Shown piece by piece: positions 37,047 through 46,552 of a stretch of DNA of 64,000 nt (position 1 is its first letter; every line of letters starts with the position of its first letter). Where the stretch lies: positions 186,001 to 250,000 of the forward strand of contig NZ_JACGWA010000004.1 of assembly GCF_014077505.1 (NCBI RefSeq), written 5' to 3'. The DNA is from Colwellia sp. BRX10-3. Lineage in GTDB: Bacteria > Pseudomonadota > Gammaproteobacteria > Enterobacterales > Alteromonadaceae. A program made the position numbers and the translations under genes. The notes beneath the pieces were generated by a model that saw only the letters and a list, made by a program, of their open reading frames with translations, ran no database searches and was not told the origin of the DNA.

Positions 37047-37283
37047 ATGAAAGAAATCAAAGTATTAGGTACGGGTTGTGCAAAATGTACAAAATCAGTT
37101 GAGGTGATTACAAAAATCGCAAATGAGCTCAATATTGAAGTCCATATAACCAAAGTCATCGATCCAGAAGTGATTATGGCTTATAGCGTAATGACCACAC
37201 CAACGATAATTGTTGATGAAATAAACGTGCACAGTGGTTCTATACCGCATAGAGAAGCTATAATCAGGTGGCTAAAAGGTTAA
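37047..37283 (+). CDS. small thioredoxin-fold protein (TM0996/MTH895 family)
   Basis: 78 residues with the motif GTGCAKC (C11-x-x-C14), then the cis-proline TTPTIIVD. Proteins of this size are regularly encoded beside UPF0718 permeases, as here. It probably supplies reducing equivalents to, or passes a metal to or from, the permease cysteine cluster. That role is inferred from pairing only. GGTTATATC lies before the ATG with a modest ribosome site. Confidence 0.86.
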   Translation: MKEIKVLGTGCAKCTKSVEVITKIANELNIEVHITKVIDPEVIMAYSVMTTPTIIVDEINVHSGSIPHREAIIRWLKG

Positions 37284-37475
37284 TTAACTGATATTTGTAC
37301 TGTTTTTATAAGTTAACTAATGTGCTTGTTAACTAACATTAGTAGCTAAAATCACAATGATGTTGTGACTAAGCATTAAAATAGCAGGGCGGTTAATAGG
37401 GTATTTTAGTGTCGACCAAGTTAATAGTCCTGTATACAGAGGTTCATTATTGAAGCTAGCCGGAAAAATTAGTCA

Positions 37476-37562
37476 ACTTTTCGGCGTTTACCGCTTTCAA
37501 CACGCTTTTTATTTTCACTTTGCACATAAACAGTATCTGTTTACCATACTCGCGGCGTATGA
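37476..37562 (-). pseudogene. remnant of a tyrosine recombinase 3' end
   Basis: About 87 bp on the minus strand encode TVYVQSENKKRVESGKRRKVD, nearly the same as the last 21 residues of the recombinase at 41635-42876 (five conservative or minor changes). Nucleotide identity is about 80% and fades past the active-site tyrosine, where a 2-nt deletion breaks the frame. The rest of the gene is missing. A 61-codon plus-strand frame over the same bases (37450-37635) is its shadow. Confidence 0.75.
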
Positions 37563-37692
37563 CTTAACCAGTGTGAAAATTCTTCTTTTACCTGTTACTT
37601 CTCGGGCTGCGACGGAAAAGTTAATATTTATTTAACTCCTGTGCTAACTCATGTATATGCTAATGGTAAAAGTTAAGGTGGTGCTTGCCAGA

Positions 37693-38463
37693 CTATTTTT
37701 TCTCTGATTTAACTAAACCGCTGATCAGCTCCAAAGGTAGCGGGAAGATGATGGTAGAATTTTTTTCACCGGCAATTTCAGTTAAGGTTTGCAAATATCG
37801 CAACATAATCGCGTCAGGCTCTTGTGAAAGTTTATTTGCGGCTTGGGTCAGTTGGCTCGATGCCTCCATTTCACCAGTAGCATGAATCACTTTCGCTCTT
37901 CTAGTTCGCTCTGCTTCGGCTTGTTTGGCAATGGCACGGATCATACTTTCATTTAAATCGACGTGTTTAATTTCAACATTAGATACTTTTATGCCCCAAC
38001 TGTCGGTTCTGACATCTAAGATAGCTTGAATATCGGCATTTAACATGTCGCGATTAGCCAACATTTCATCCAACTCATGTTGCCCCAATACTGAACGTAA
38101 AGTGGTTTGCGCAAGCTGAGAAGTTGCCTGTAAATAGTTTTCCACGTTAATGATGGCTTTTTGTGGGTCAATGACTCGAAAATAAATCACCGCATTCACT
38201 TTTACAGAAACATTATCGCGACTGATAACGTCTTGGCTGGGTACGTCCATGACTACAATACGTAAGTCGACTTTTACCATTTGTTGGATAAAGGGTATCA
38301 CGATAATAAACCCCGGCCCTTTGACTTGATAAAACCGTCCGAGTAAAAATATCACCCCTCGCTCATATTCTCGTAAAATGCGAAAAGCACTGAAAAAAAG
38401 TGCAATGACTAAAAAGATCATCGAGCCAATGAATAATTCTGTACTACTAAATAGTTGTGTCAT
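37693..38463 (-). CDS. slipin (stomatin/SPFH-domain membrane protein)
   Basis: 256 residues. An N-terminal hydrophobic hairpin (about 8-28) is followed by [20 protein letters not shown] and the SPFH/band 7 domain. [22 protein letters not shown] is the family signature. A short coiled coil ends the protein. Slipins scaffold membrane domains and are partnered with NfeD proteases. Here the gene overlaps the end of the nfeD gene by 17 bp and is translated with it. Confidence 0.93.
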   Translation of the reverse strand: MTQLFSSTELFIGSMIFLVIALFFSAFRILREYERGVIFLLGRFYQVKGPGFIIVIPFIQQMVKVDLRIVVMDVPSQDVISRDNVSVKVNAVIYFRVIDPQKAIINVENYLQATSQLAQTTLRSVLGQHELDEMLANRDMLNADIQAILDVRTDSWGIKVSNVEIKHVDLNESMIRAIAKQAEAERTRRAKVIHATGEMEASSQLTQAANKLSQEPDAIMLRYLQTLTEIAGEKNSTIIFPLPLELISGLVKSEKK

Positions 38464-39889
38464 TACTTTGCTCCTCAGTGGTTGTGAAAATTGCAGTGGC
38501 AGGTGCTAAAACTAGCGTTAAGCCATTCACTTCGAGTACTTGTACCTGCTGATGTTTTTTTAATGCCTCTTTGCTGCTAGCAGCCCAGCGCTCCCCATTA
38601 AAGAGCACATACCCCAGCCCCGTAAAATCATCTTCTACCATCACCCAAGCATTAATTATCTCTTCTTGACCACTGACAATTTTATTTTTGCGCGCGCGGT
38701 AGATAAACCCTAACGCAAAGACAATAAATATCGCTGAAAATAAGGTGAAACTAGCAATAATTGGCAGTGATACTTTAAATTGCTCCAGTTTTGTGTCGAA
38801 TAAAAAAATTGAGCCCAGGGCAAATGCGCCAACTCCACCAATACCAAAAACACCGAAGCTTGGTACTAATGACTCCATAGCTAATAGCACCACACCTAAT
38901 AGCAGCAGGGCCGCACCAGCAAAGTTGAGTGGCAATAGTTGAAAAGCATATAAAGCGATCAGCAAGGATATACCGCCGATGATACCGGCGATACCACCGC
39001 CAGGGCTGTAAAATTCTAGGAGTAAGCCATAAATACCCAGTAACATCAGAATATAAGCAATATTAGGATCTGTAATCGTGGCAATAAATTGGCTGCGCCA
39101 GTCAGGTTTTTTACTGATAATAACGGCATTGCTTAACGCTAATTCAATGTTTTTATGCTTTACTTCTACTCGCTTGCCATTGAGTTTATCTAATAGAATT
39201 TTTGGTGTTTCTGCTATTAAGGTAATGACGTTATTTTCTAAAGCTTCTTTAGCCGTTAATGTTGCAGCCTCTGCTACGGCTTTTTCAGCCCATTGCTCAT
39301 TGCGCGAACGTAATTGAGCCAGTGAGCGGATGTAGGCAATGGCATCATTTAATACTTTCTTTTCCATTGCCGATGGCGTGCTTTGTTTCGCTTTTTCGTC
39401 ATCAGCAGGTGTCATTGGGGAGGCAATATTCACCGGTGTGGCAGCCCCCAGAGTAGTAGCCGGAGCCATGGCGGCAATATGGCAAGCATAAAGTATATAG
39501 GTACCTGCACTCGCTGCCCGCGCACCGGGAGGGTAAACTAAACAGGCAATTGGGATATCTGAATTTAGAATACTCTGATTAATATCACGTAAGCTAGCAC
39601 TTAAACCACCCGGCGTATCAAGTGTAATTATAATCAAAGGGACATTATTACGACTATTAGCACTGTTTATCTCTCGTACTAAATAGTCACCGATTGCAGG
39701 CCCGATCGCTCCTTTGATAGTCAATAATGGTACTTGGGAAACGAGGGGGTGCAGGTTACTTTCTTGCTGAGATGGTGTTATTAATTGTTTGGGTAAAGTT
39801 ACTTCAGCAGACATCACTATGTCTGCTGTGATCACAGCGCTACATAAAAGCCACAATACTCGTAACAGTTTACACATAACCATTCCCAT
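38447..39889 (-). CDS. NfeD family membrane serine protease (long form)
   Basis: 480 residues. A signal peptide is followed by a ClpP-class protease domain. [20 protein letters not shown] and [21 protein letters not shown] carry the catalytic serine. Four or five transmembrane helices (about 265-390) and a C-terminal OB-fold NfeD domain ([18 protein letters not shown]) complete it. In Archaea such proteases cleave the C-terminus of their slipin partner. Starts at 39889, 39883 and 39877 are all ATG in frame; GGGA favours 39877. A perfect FNR box lies 62 bp upstream. Confidence 0.92.
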   Translation of the reverse strand: MGMVMCKLLRVLWLLCSAVITADIVMSAEVTLPKQLITPSQQESNLHPLVSQVPLLTIKGAIGPAIGDYLVREINSANSRNNVPLIIITLDTPGGLSASLRDINQSILNSDIPIACLVYPPGARAASAGTYILYACHIAAMAPATTLGAATPVNIASPMTPADDEKAKQSTPSAMEKKVLNDAIAYIRSLAQLRSRNEQWAEKAVAEAATLTAKEALENNVITLIAETPKILLDKLNGKRVEVKHKNIELALSNAVIISKKPDWRSQFIATITDPNIAYILMLLGIYGLLLEFYSPGGGIAGIIGGISLLIALYAFQLLPLNFAGAALLLLGVVLLAMESLVPSFGVFGIGGVGAFALGSIFLFDTKLEQFKVSLPIIASFTLFSAIFIVFALGFIYRARKNKIVSGQEEIINAWVMVEDDFTGLGYVLFNGERWAASSKEALKKHQQVQVLEVNGLTLVLAPATAIFTTTEEQSNDTTI

Positions 39890-40506
39890 TAATAAGTTAG
39901 TGTAAGTTTAGTTGAGGCTAGGCAATAACTCTAATTAGCACGCTTAAAGTTTGATTGAGATCAATAGCCAATATTAATTGTTCTTCGAAAAAAGATAAAT
40001 TAAAGGGTGAATAAACGTTGAGATGTTACTAAACAAAACTATCAAACTGATATTTTAGTTAAACTCGATAAGGTATTAAAAATGGGCACATGGTGATTAC
40101 ACAGGCAATCGACGTGACCAAATAAGCAGTCTCAGAAATCAGTATTAACACAGGAATAACGATGACATGCTTAGATTATTTGAATCATTTATAATGTTAA
40201 TCATCATTTATAAAAGCTTATGATTGAACTGTTAATGCCGAATATTGACAAAGTTAAAAATTTCGTAGCACAAAGTACTTCTATAACAGCTAACTATATC
40301 TACAGAGTAAACTCTTAGGTATCGATGCAGCAGTGTTACCTACACTGTATTTCACCTATATGGGTAATTACAAAATAGCATTGCTGACTTTTAATTTAGT
40401 ACCTTATATGGCATTAAAGTTAATGACTTAATGCCATATATCGGCAGAATAATGCTTTGTGGTGGATAGTCAAGAACACTATGTTAGAGCTAACAAAACA
40501 GCAGTT
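39890..40506. other. 617-bp intergenic region with FNR box, hairpin and an ORF fragment
   Basis: Besides the FNR box it holds an open plus-strand stretch (about 40291-40430) whose translation contains PTLYFTYMGNYKIALL, hydrophobic and without a start, perhaps a relic of a membrane protein gene. TATATGGCATTAA and TTAATGCCATATA (40405-40440) form a 13-bp perfect inverted repeat with a 10-nt loop. No intact gene is seen. Confidence 0.45.
39951..39964. promoter_or_regulatory. FNR/ANR box (perfect) upstream of nfeD-slipin
   Basis: TTGAT-TGAG-ATCAA, an exact FNR consensus, centred 68 bp ahead of the first nfeD ATG. A promoter activated at -41.5 would start near 39916. Confidence 0.8.
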
Positions 40507-40944
40507 TCATGGTACTAAAACAATAGGAATACCAACACGGTGGGCGAGTTGATTGGCAACACTTCCGAGCAAAATATCAACAATGCGAGACCGTCCATGT
40601 CTACCAACAAACAGTAAATTTGCATGGCTTGTTTTAACCTGTTCTAAAATGACTTCAACGGGAACACCCCAAACCAACTCAGTCGTAATATCCACAGTTG
40701 AATTATGATACTTATCAACCAGAGGCGTTAATACGCGCTTGGTGACATTAACCTCCTGTTTGGCTCGATCTAATAAGGGTGGGGCAACACCGTCAATTAC
40801 TTGGGTCTGTAAATATGACCAATCCATGACAGTGATTAATTTTACTTTAGCGCCAATCTGTTCTGCTAAATTAATCGCACGTTCAGCTGCTCGCTCACCG
40901 AATTCACTACCATCAACGGCCACAAGGTATAAAGGTTTACTCAT
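40507..40944 (-). CDS. universal stress protein (UspA family)
   Basis: 145 residues. The Usp fold starts with LYLVAVDGSEFGERAAERA and ends with FVGRHGRSRIVDILLGSVANQLAHRVGIPIVLV, which has the G-2x-G-9x-G-S ATP loop. It differs from the usp at 32559-33011 and is not a recent duplicate. It lies 45 bp downstream of the second cytochrome c lipoprotein gene, forming a cytochrome-usp pair that mirrors the first cluster. Confidence 0.92.
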   Translation of the reverse strand: MSKPLYLVAVDGSEFGERAAERAINLAEQIGAKVKLITVMDWSYLQTQVIDGVAPPLLDRAKQEVNVTKRVLTPLVDKYHNSTVDITTELVWGVPVEVILEQVKTSHANLLFVGRHGRSRIVDILLGSVANQLAHRVGIPIVLVP

Positions 40945-40989
40945 ATGTATGTTTCCTTCATTAAGTACGCTATTTTTTATAATTTTCTA

Positions 40990-41439
40990 CTAATAAACGG
41001 TTCTTCTATAGGGAACTAATTGATAATTTGATTGTAAAAAAGTCGTTAAATTAACGAGTTCAGATACGGTCATAACATCATTATAATTTTTCATTTTTGA
41101 TACACCATCGTATTGAACAACGCTGAGTGCATAACCCTTAGCAAATTTATGTGAAGGGTTAATAACGGATGTCAGTAAATCCGCATAAGTTTTAACTTGG
41201 GTTGATTTACCACCCAGTTTGATATTATATTTGTCATTATTGATAGTACCTTCTGGTGCTTGTAAGCCAGCAACTTGATGACAAGCCAAACATTGGTATT
41301 TTAAGAAAACAAGTTTGCCGCTATCAACGTTTCCCTCAGGTAAACTAAAACCTCTGGGTGATTCAGGACCTAAATCACAACTGATTAAACTGACAATCAT
41401 TAACGTGAATAAAATAAATAATAATAATAAGTGTTTCAT
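40990..41439 (-). CDS. c-type cytochrome lipoprotein (paralogue)
   Basis: About 149 residues from ATG 41439, preceded by GGAG; the frame is open to 41466. The lipoprotein signal peptide ends at SLISC, followed by SPRGFSLPEG and one CLACH haem site. The C-terminal VTVSELVNLTTFLQSNYQLVPYR-like tail matches the cytochrome at 34430-34888; overall the two share roughly half of their residues. Both head a unit with a usp gene. Probably a membrane-tethered electron carrier used at low oxygen. Confidence 0.86.
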   Translation of the reverse strand: MKHLLLLFILFTLMIVSLISCDLGPESPRGFSLPEGNVDSGKLVFLKYQCLACHQVAGLQAPEGTINNDKYNIKLGGKSTQVKTYADLLTSVINPSHKFAKGYALSVVQYDGVSKMKNYNDVMTVSELVNLTTFLQSNYQLVPYRRTVY

Positions 41440-41548
41440 AATTGCTCCAACTTTTCCTAAGTACATTTGATCATGTATTTAGGTTTACCATAAAAGAAAT
41501 AACTATGATGAAGTCTAGTTCAGTAAATTACGCCTATCTAGTACCTAT

Positions 41549-41584
41549 AGAGTAAAAGTTTAATGTAGATCAAACTTTTACTCT
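41549..41584. promoter_or_regulatory. 13-bp inverted repeat enclosing an FNR-like site
   Basis: AGAGTAAAAGTTT and AAACTTTTACTCT are perfectly inverted with a 10-nt spacer. Overlapping the repeat, TTAAT-GTAG-ATCAA (41560-41573) is an FNR box with one mismatch. It lies 110 bp upstream of the cytochrome c gene and 50 bp downstream of the recombinase stop, so it may be an operator, the recombinase terminator, or both. Confidence 0.5.
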
Positions 41585-41634
41585 TTAACTTATCTCGGTT
41601 TTATTCATATTCAACTTTAATTTTCTTCGAAATA

Positions 41635-42876
41635 CTAATCAACTTTTCTTTTTTTACCGCTTTCAGCACGTTTTTTGTTCTCACTTTGCACATATACGGT
41701 GTCAGTTGTAGCCATGCTTGCATGACCAAGATCTTCAGAAATATCTTTGAGAGGGCGCCCACGCTCAATTTCCATACTGGCTCCGGTATGTCTTAACCAA
41801 TGCGCTGTCGCTTCTTTTAATTTTAGTGCTTTATTTGCACCTTCAGAAATACGCATATTTTCATGAGCTTGATCGAAAACATTTTGCACTAAACGTCGTA
41901 AATGTCGTGATGTCATACCGCCTTGACCACGTACTTTTTCAACCAGAATCGAATTTTCATTGCTTGATGGTAAGCCTAACAAACCACGAGACAAACGATA
42001 ACGCTCTAAAAAAGGTAAAAAATCAACTGGCACCGTAATATCACGTAATTTACGGCTTTTACCAAAAACTTTAAGCCACCAGTTTTCATCATCATCTTGC
42101 CAAAAATGTCCCATTACTGGCGACCAATTAGGGCGTTCAGATAATTCTGAAATTCTCAGGAATAGTGTTTTTAAAGACGCTATAACAAATAAGTTTCGCT
42201 CAAACATAGGGTTTTCATCAGCCATTTCAACAGCTGTATCAAGTACATATTGCCATTGGCTAGCGGTTAAACGTTTTACTTCCTTAACTTGTGAGTCGAT
42301 AATAAAGTGCCGGCAATCTTTTTTAGCTATTTGTGCGGGATTACCAATACAGAAATCCTCAGCCATCAAATAGTTATAGAACACGATAATGGCGGTAAAC
42401 ATTGATGAAAGTGTTTGTTGTGACGGACGATATTTTTTCTTATCAACAACATATTGAGATTTTAAACTTTTAGGTGCTTGAATTTTGTATGGAAACCAAT
42501 GTTCATTAGCTGATGAATAACCATTAGATAATTTAAAACGCTCTTGATTTGATGTACCAATCCAAGTCACTGGTGGCTGCCAGCAAAAGTCAGCGTATTC
42601 TAGTAAGTCAGATTTACGCAATTGATCTATTGGTTTTTTCTTTTCGATAAAAGACCAAAGCAGAAAACGTTCAACGTCATTTCTAAATCTGTCATAAGTA
42701 TGGGTAGATTTATTTCGACCAATATAGGTAAGGAATATTTTGCCCCAGTTAAACTGTTCAAGCCACCAAGTTTCGTTTGATGAAAATATCTTATCTAACT
42801 CTGGGTAATCTTCAAAATCAAAATCACATAAATCTAGATATGGAGGATATAAAGGTACAGGCTTATTTAACAACAT
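41635..42876 (-). CDS. tyrosine recombinase/integrase
   Basis: 413 residues. The N-terminal part (about 1-170) is a SAM-like core-binding domain, with RFRNDVERFLLWSF. The catalytic domain has the first arginine in TLFLRISELSERP, HWLRHTG (H-x-x-R), LGHAS (H385) and the nucleophile Y395 in DTVYVQ. All needed residues are present, so it should cut and rejoin DNA. The target site is unknown. It borders the FNR island, and a partial copy of its 3' end lies at 37.5 kb. No excisionase, phage or conjugation gene accompanies it. Confidence 0.88.
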   Translation of the reverse strand: MLLNKPVPLYPPYLDLCDFDFEDYPELDKIFSSNETWWLEQFNWGKIFLTYIGRNKSTHTYDRFRNDVERFLLWSFIEKKKPIDQLRKSDLLEYADFCWQPPVTWIGTSNQERFKLSNGYSSANEHWFPYKIQAPKSLKSQYVVDKKKYRPSQQTLSSMFTAIIVFYNYLMAEDFCIGNPAQIAKKDCRHFIIDSQVKEVKRLTASQWQYVLDTAVEMADENPMFERNLFVIASLKTLFLRISELSERPNWSPVMGHFWQDDDENWWLKVFGKSRKLRDITVPVDFLPFLERYRLSRGLLGLPSSNENSILVEKVRGQGGMTSRHLRRLVQNVFDQAHENMRISEGANKALKLKEATAHWLRHTGASMEIERGRPLKDISEDLGHASMATTDTVYVQSENKKRAESGKKRKVD

Positions 42877-42929
42877 TTAATTGAATACCAAGTAGATACG
42901 TATGATTACCGCTAGTCTAATGCATACAA

Positions 42930-42969
42930 CCCACTATGTCCAATACTGAAGAGTATCGGACATAGTGGG
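42930..42969. repeat. 40-bp near-perfect hairpin between recombinase and corA
   Basis: CCCACTATGTCC and GGACATAGTGGG pair perfectly (12 bp). After one mismatch, ATACT/AGTAT continue the stem to a GAAG loop. There is no T run. It lies 54 bp upstream of the recombinase start. It might be the recombination site of that enzyme, a terminator for read-through from corA, or a relic of a small element. Confidence 0.55.
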
Positions 42970-43148
42970 GTATGTGAATGCTTTGCGTCGCTGTCTCGTA
43001 ATCACTGGCAGAATGGAAATTTTAAAATTGGACTTTTAATCAGTAAATTAAGATAAAACCCTATATGTGTTTTATCTAATTTAAATCAACTCTATAAGAT
43101 AACCGATCATCAATTAACACCTGATGTGTTTAAAATATAATATCAAGG

Positions 43149-44216
43149 CTATATCCATCGCCGTTTCTTAAAAAATATCAACATACCAGTAATTGAAATT
43201 GCCATAATTCCTAATACCCCTAAATAGCCATATTTCCAGCCTAGTTCTGGCATGTTAAATGGGCTTATACTTGAATCAAAGTTCATGCCGTACACACCAA
43301 CTATAAAGGTTGGCGGTATAAATACCGTGGTAAATATGGTCAAAAACTTAATAACATCATTTAACTTCAAATTAACACTCGTTAAATAGAACTCCATGAG
43401 CCCTTGAGTCATTTCATGGTATGACTCAAGCGTGTCTTTAATTGACTCAACATGATCGTAACAATCCTTCATGTGCAGTATTGTGTTTTTAGATATGACC
43501 GAATTTTCTTCCTCTCGCAAGATATCGCCAATGAGATCTCGATGTGGCCATATGCGACGCCGAACTAGTAACACTTCTTTTCTCAGTGCATGTATCCGAG
43601 TTAGAATCGCCCTGTCCTTTGTATTTAGTAACTCATCTTCTATTGCTTGAATGGTTTCAGCATATGCTTCTAAGAGAGGAAAACCATAATCTATAGTAGT
43701 GTCTATCAGGCTGTACATCAGATAATCTGCAGGTAGTTTGCGGATTTTACCAACATTAGCCATTAATCTATCGATAACATTCTCGAACGGCATAAACGAA
43801 CCGGAACAAAATGAGATAAGTGTATTTTTAGTGATAAATAGGCTTACTTGTTCTATTTTCGTCACGCCTTTATCACTTAAGGGTAAATTTAATATGATAA
43901 ATATTTGGTCTTCATTAAGCTCAACTTTAGGCCGTTGACCATTGTTCAGTATGTCCTCAATATGTAACTCATGAATATTGAGTCCTTTAGCTAGAGTGAT
44001 CATAGCCTCCGCAGAAGGATTTCCCTGAACATGTATCCAGGTAACATTAGTGTTTGCAATAAAATCTCGACAGGTTGCCAGCTCTAAAACGGTGTGATCT
44101 TCAATTTCTGATTTATTATAATCAATTAAACTAACGGTATAATTAACTACATCAGACTGAGAAATTGTACCGGGTTTAGTTCCGGGCTGGCTGTATTGTT
44201 TATTAAATAATTTCAT
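43149..44216 (-). CDS. corA: CorA-family divalent cation transporter
   Basis: 355 residues. A long cytoplasmic funnel domain ends in two C-terminal helices (about 295-316 and 327-347). The first carries the selectivity motif YGMNF, and the basic tail FFKKRRWI faces the cytoplasm. It forms a pentamer that carries Mg2+ or other divalent ions. ZntB-like Zn2+ transport cannot be excluded. Transcribed alone. Confidence 0.9.
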   Translation of the reverse strand: MKLFNKQYSQPGTKPGTISQSDVVNYTVSLIDYNKSEIEDHTVLELATCRDFIANTNVTWIHVQGNPSAEAMITLAKGLNIHELHIEDILNNGQRPKVELNEDQIFIILNLPLSDKGVTKIEQVSLFITKNTLISFCSGSFMPFENVIDRLMANVGKIRKLPADYLMYSLIDTTIDYGFPLLEAYAETIQAIEDELLNTKDRAILTRIHALRKEVLLVRRRIWPHRDLIGDILREEENSVISKNTILHMKDCYDHVESIKDTLESYHEMTQGLMEFYLTSVNLKLNDVIKFLTIFTTVFIPPTFIVGVYGMNFDSSISPFNMPELGWKYGYLGVLGIMAISITGMLIFFKKRRWI

Positions 44217-44455
44217 TCACTTACTCTCATATTAGTGAAGCCTTACAATACCATGTTTTGTTATAAAAGCATCAAACAAGGCAATTGATAACATATGAAT
44301 TTTACTATTTTCATATGTCTATTCAATCACTTGGTCTGAAACTTTCTTTATAAACCACACGTTTTATACTCTAATATAATTTAACATTATATCGGCTAAA
44401 GCATTGTAATTCGTTAGATATTCAAAATATTATAATCAAGATATCTATGGCAGAC

Positions 44456-44962
44456 TTAATCAAAAATAAAGGGATCTTTTTTGGCTTTAGTGCGCATCCA
44501 ATTAAGAGAAGATCTTACAGACTTTCGCGCTAGAAGATTTTGCTCAAGCTTGTGTTTACCTGGAAACGGTATCAAGCTCAGTCCAATCAACATGGTGATT
44601 AAACCTTGACCAGGTAAAACTAACATAGCAAGTCCACAAACAAACAATAATACCCCAAACAATACTTTTACTATGTTAACTATAAAGCTGACGCTACTAT
44701 TATTTATTGAGATAAAGTGAGTCGTTTCATTCGCGTTATCACCAGTGCTTTTATTAGCACTTATCATTGTAGGACTGTTCTTTTCAAGTACACTGTTTTT
44801 ACGGAGAAAATATCGTGTATCCAATTGGGTAATCATGTAACTTATCACTATGAAATACGCGATTGAAGCGATTGTTGTTAGTAATATAATTAAGAATAAA
44901 AAGTTACTGCCTAAAGTGTTCGTTAGATAGGTAGTAATGTAGTCGTAATATTCTTTAAGCAC
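44456..44962 (-). CDS. PGPGW-type membrane protein
   Basis: 168 residues. A first helix near the N-terminus (about 20-45) is followed by a Ser/Asn/Thr-rich loop, then a hydrophobic pair containing AMLVLPGQGLITMLIGLSLIPFPG. This resembles the PGPGW motif family of putative transmembrane proteins, with the terminal W replaced. The tail KLEQNLLARKSVRSSLNWMRTKAKK is basic. Function unknown. It is divergent from the cardiolipin synthase gene, with 60 bp between. Confidence 0.65.
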   Translation of the reverse strand: MLKEYYDYITTYLTNTLGSNFLFLIILLTTIASIAYFIVISYMITQLDTRYFLRKNSVLEKNSPTMISANKSTGDNANETTHFISINNSSVSFIVNIVKVLFGVLLFVCGLAMLVLPGQGLITMLIGLSLIPFPGKHKLEQNLLARKSVRSSLNWMRTKAKKDPFIFD

Positions 44963-45022
44963 TTTTGTTGTCCATAATTTATTTAGCCGCTGATTTACAA
45001 CTCATGAGTAAAGTTGGGTTTT

Positions 45023-46501
45023 ATGCAAATATTTACAGCATTACTTGAATGGATCATTATCCATTGGGTAACCATCATAGTTATTTTCCATATTAGCTTA
45101 TCTCTGCTGACATCGGTACATGTACTTTTGTTCAAAGAAAATGAGCGCACATCTCTCGCCTGGATTGGCCTTGTGGTATTTTCTCCTGTTGTTGGTAGCC
45201 TATTTTATTGGTTGTTTGGTATAAATCGCATTAAACGCTCAGCACAAAAAAAACACCCGAAAACACTTAAGCAAAAGCTCAAACAAGATGCACGTCACAA
45301 AGTAAGGCCTATTGAATTTCACCGGTTACCTAATAATTGGCATTCAGCTGTTATCGCCGGACATACTATTCATCCCATGAATTATCTTGCAAATAATTCC
45401 ATTGCCCCCCTCATTAATGGCGATATGGCTTACCCAGAAATGATTCAATCTATTAATAGTGCTAAGCGATATATCGTTTTATCGAGTTATATATTTGATT
45501 ACGATTCACTCGGACGCCAATTTGTTGAAGCTTTAGCACAAGCACATAACCGAGGAGTTATTGTTAACGTTTTACTCGATGGTATTGGTGTTGGCTATAG
45601 TTGGCATAAATCAGACCGCGCGTTAAAAAAACTAGGTGTTAAAACTGCCCGCTTCTTACCCGCTATTTCGCTGACTAGTATTCGTTTTATCAACCTGAGG
45701 AACCACAGAAAAATCCTCTGCGTAGATGGTGAAGTAGCTTATATTGGTGGTATGAACGTAAGCCAAAATAATATAATTAAATCATCAAAGCACCCTATTG
45801 ATGATGTTCACTTTAAAGTGACTGGGCCCGTAATTGATCAGATCAGTCAGGTATTTATAGAAGATTGGTTTTTTGCTACCCACGAGTTAATTAAATTCCC
45901 CCAATATAATGTTAAGAAAAGCCAGAGCGCAGCTAAACATACAAGTAATAACACTGTAATTTCCCGCGTTATTCAAGACGGTCCAGATGAACATCATAAT
46001 AGAATACGTTGGACCCTAATTAATGCCTTAGTAAGTGCACAAAAAAGCGTAAAAATCATGACGCCCTATTTCATCCCTGATCAAACATTAATGACGTCAC
46101 TGCACGCTGCAGCATTGCGCGGCGTTTCAGTTGAAATTATTGTACCTGAATACAGCAACATTCTTTTTGTTGACTGGGTGATGGCCGCCAATTACTCTAG
46201 AATTATAGAGCACGGTATAAAGATATATAAAAATAACAGACCCTTTGATCACAGTAAAATTGTGCTAATTGATGACATTTGGTCATTTATCGGCTCTTCC
46301 AACTGGGATGCCAGAAGTCTTGAATTTAACTTCGAAATTAATCTGGAATGTTTTGATACCGAGCTAAATACAAAATTAACAGAATTATTTAACTCAAAAA
46401 AACAAAATGCTACACCCGTGACAGAAGGTGATATTAAAGGGGTAGCTACCTACAAAAAAATACGTAATAACTTTTTTCGATTATTTTCGCCCTATCTGTA
46501 A
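45023..46501 (+). CDS. cls: cardiolipin synthase
   Basis: About 492 residues from ATG 45023; TTG 45014 is also in frame. Two N-terminal helices and two phospholipase D motifs: NHRKILCVDGEVAYIGGMN (about 230-248) and FDHSKIVLIDDIWSFIGSSNWD (about 412-433). The enzyme joins two phosphatidylglycerols, or PG and another phospholipid, into cardiolipin at the inner membrane. Both HKD sites are intact. The next gene, 51 bp later, is an EEP-fold hydrolase that is probably cotranscribed. Confidence 0.93.
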   Translation: MQIFTALLEWIIIHWVTIIVIFHISLSLLTSVHVLLFKENERTSLAWIGLVVFSPVVGSLFYWLFGINRIKRSAQKKHPKTLKQKLKQDARHKVRPIEFHRLPNNWHSAVIAGHTIHPMNYLANNSIAPLINGDMAYPEMIQSINSAKRYIVLSSYIFDYDSLGRQFVEALAQAHNRGVIVNVLLDGIGVGYSWHKSDRALKKLGVKTARFLPAISLTSIRFINLRNHRKILCVDGEVAYIGGMNVSQNNIIKSSKHPIDDVHFKVTGPVIDQISQVFIEDWFFATHELIKFPQYNVKKSQSAAKHTSNNTVISRVIQDGPDEHHNRIRWTLINALVSAQKSVKIMTPYFIPDQTLMTSLHAAALRGVSVEIIVPEYSNILFVDWVMAANYSRIIEHGIKIYKNNRPFDHSKIVLIDDIWSFIGSSNWDARSLEFNFEINLECFDTELNTKLTELFNSKKQNATPVTEGDIKGVATYKKIRNNFFRLFSPYL

Positions 46502-46552
46502 TGCTATTAATTAATAATTTAGCTGCCATCTTATTAAAGGCCAAAACATTTC

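Noticed and set aside
37450-37635. 61-codon plus-strand ORF
   Set aside because: It is the antisense shadow of the recombinase remnant and has no ribosome site.
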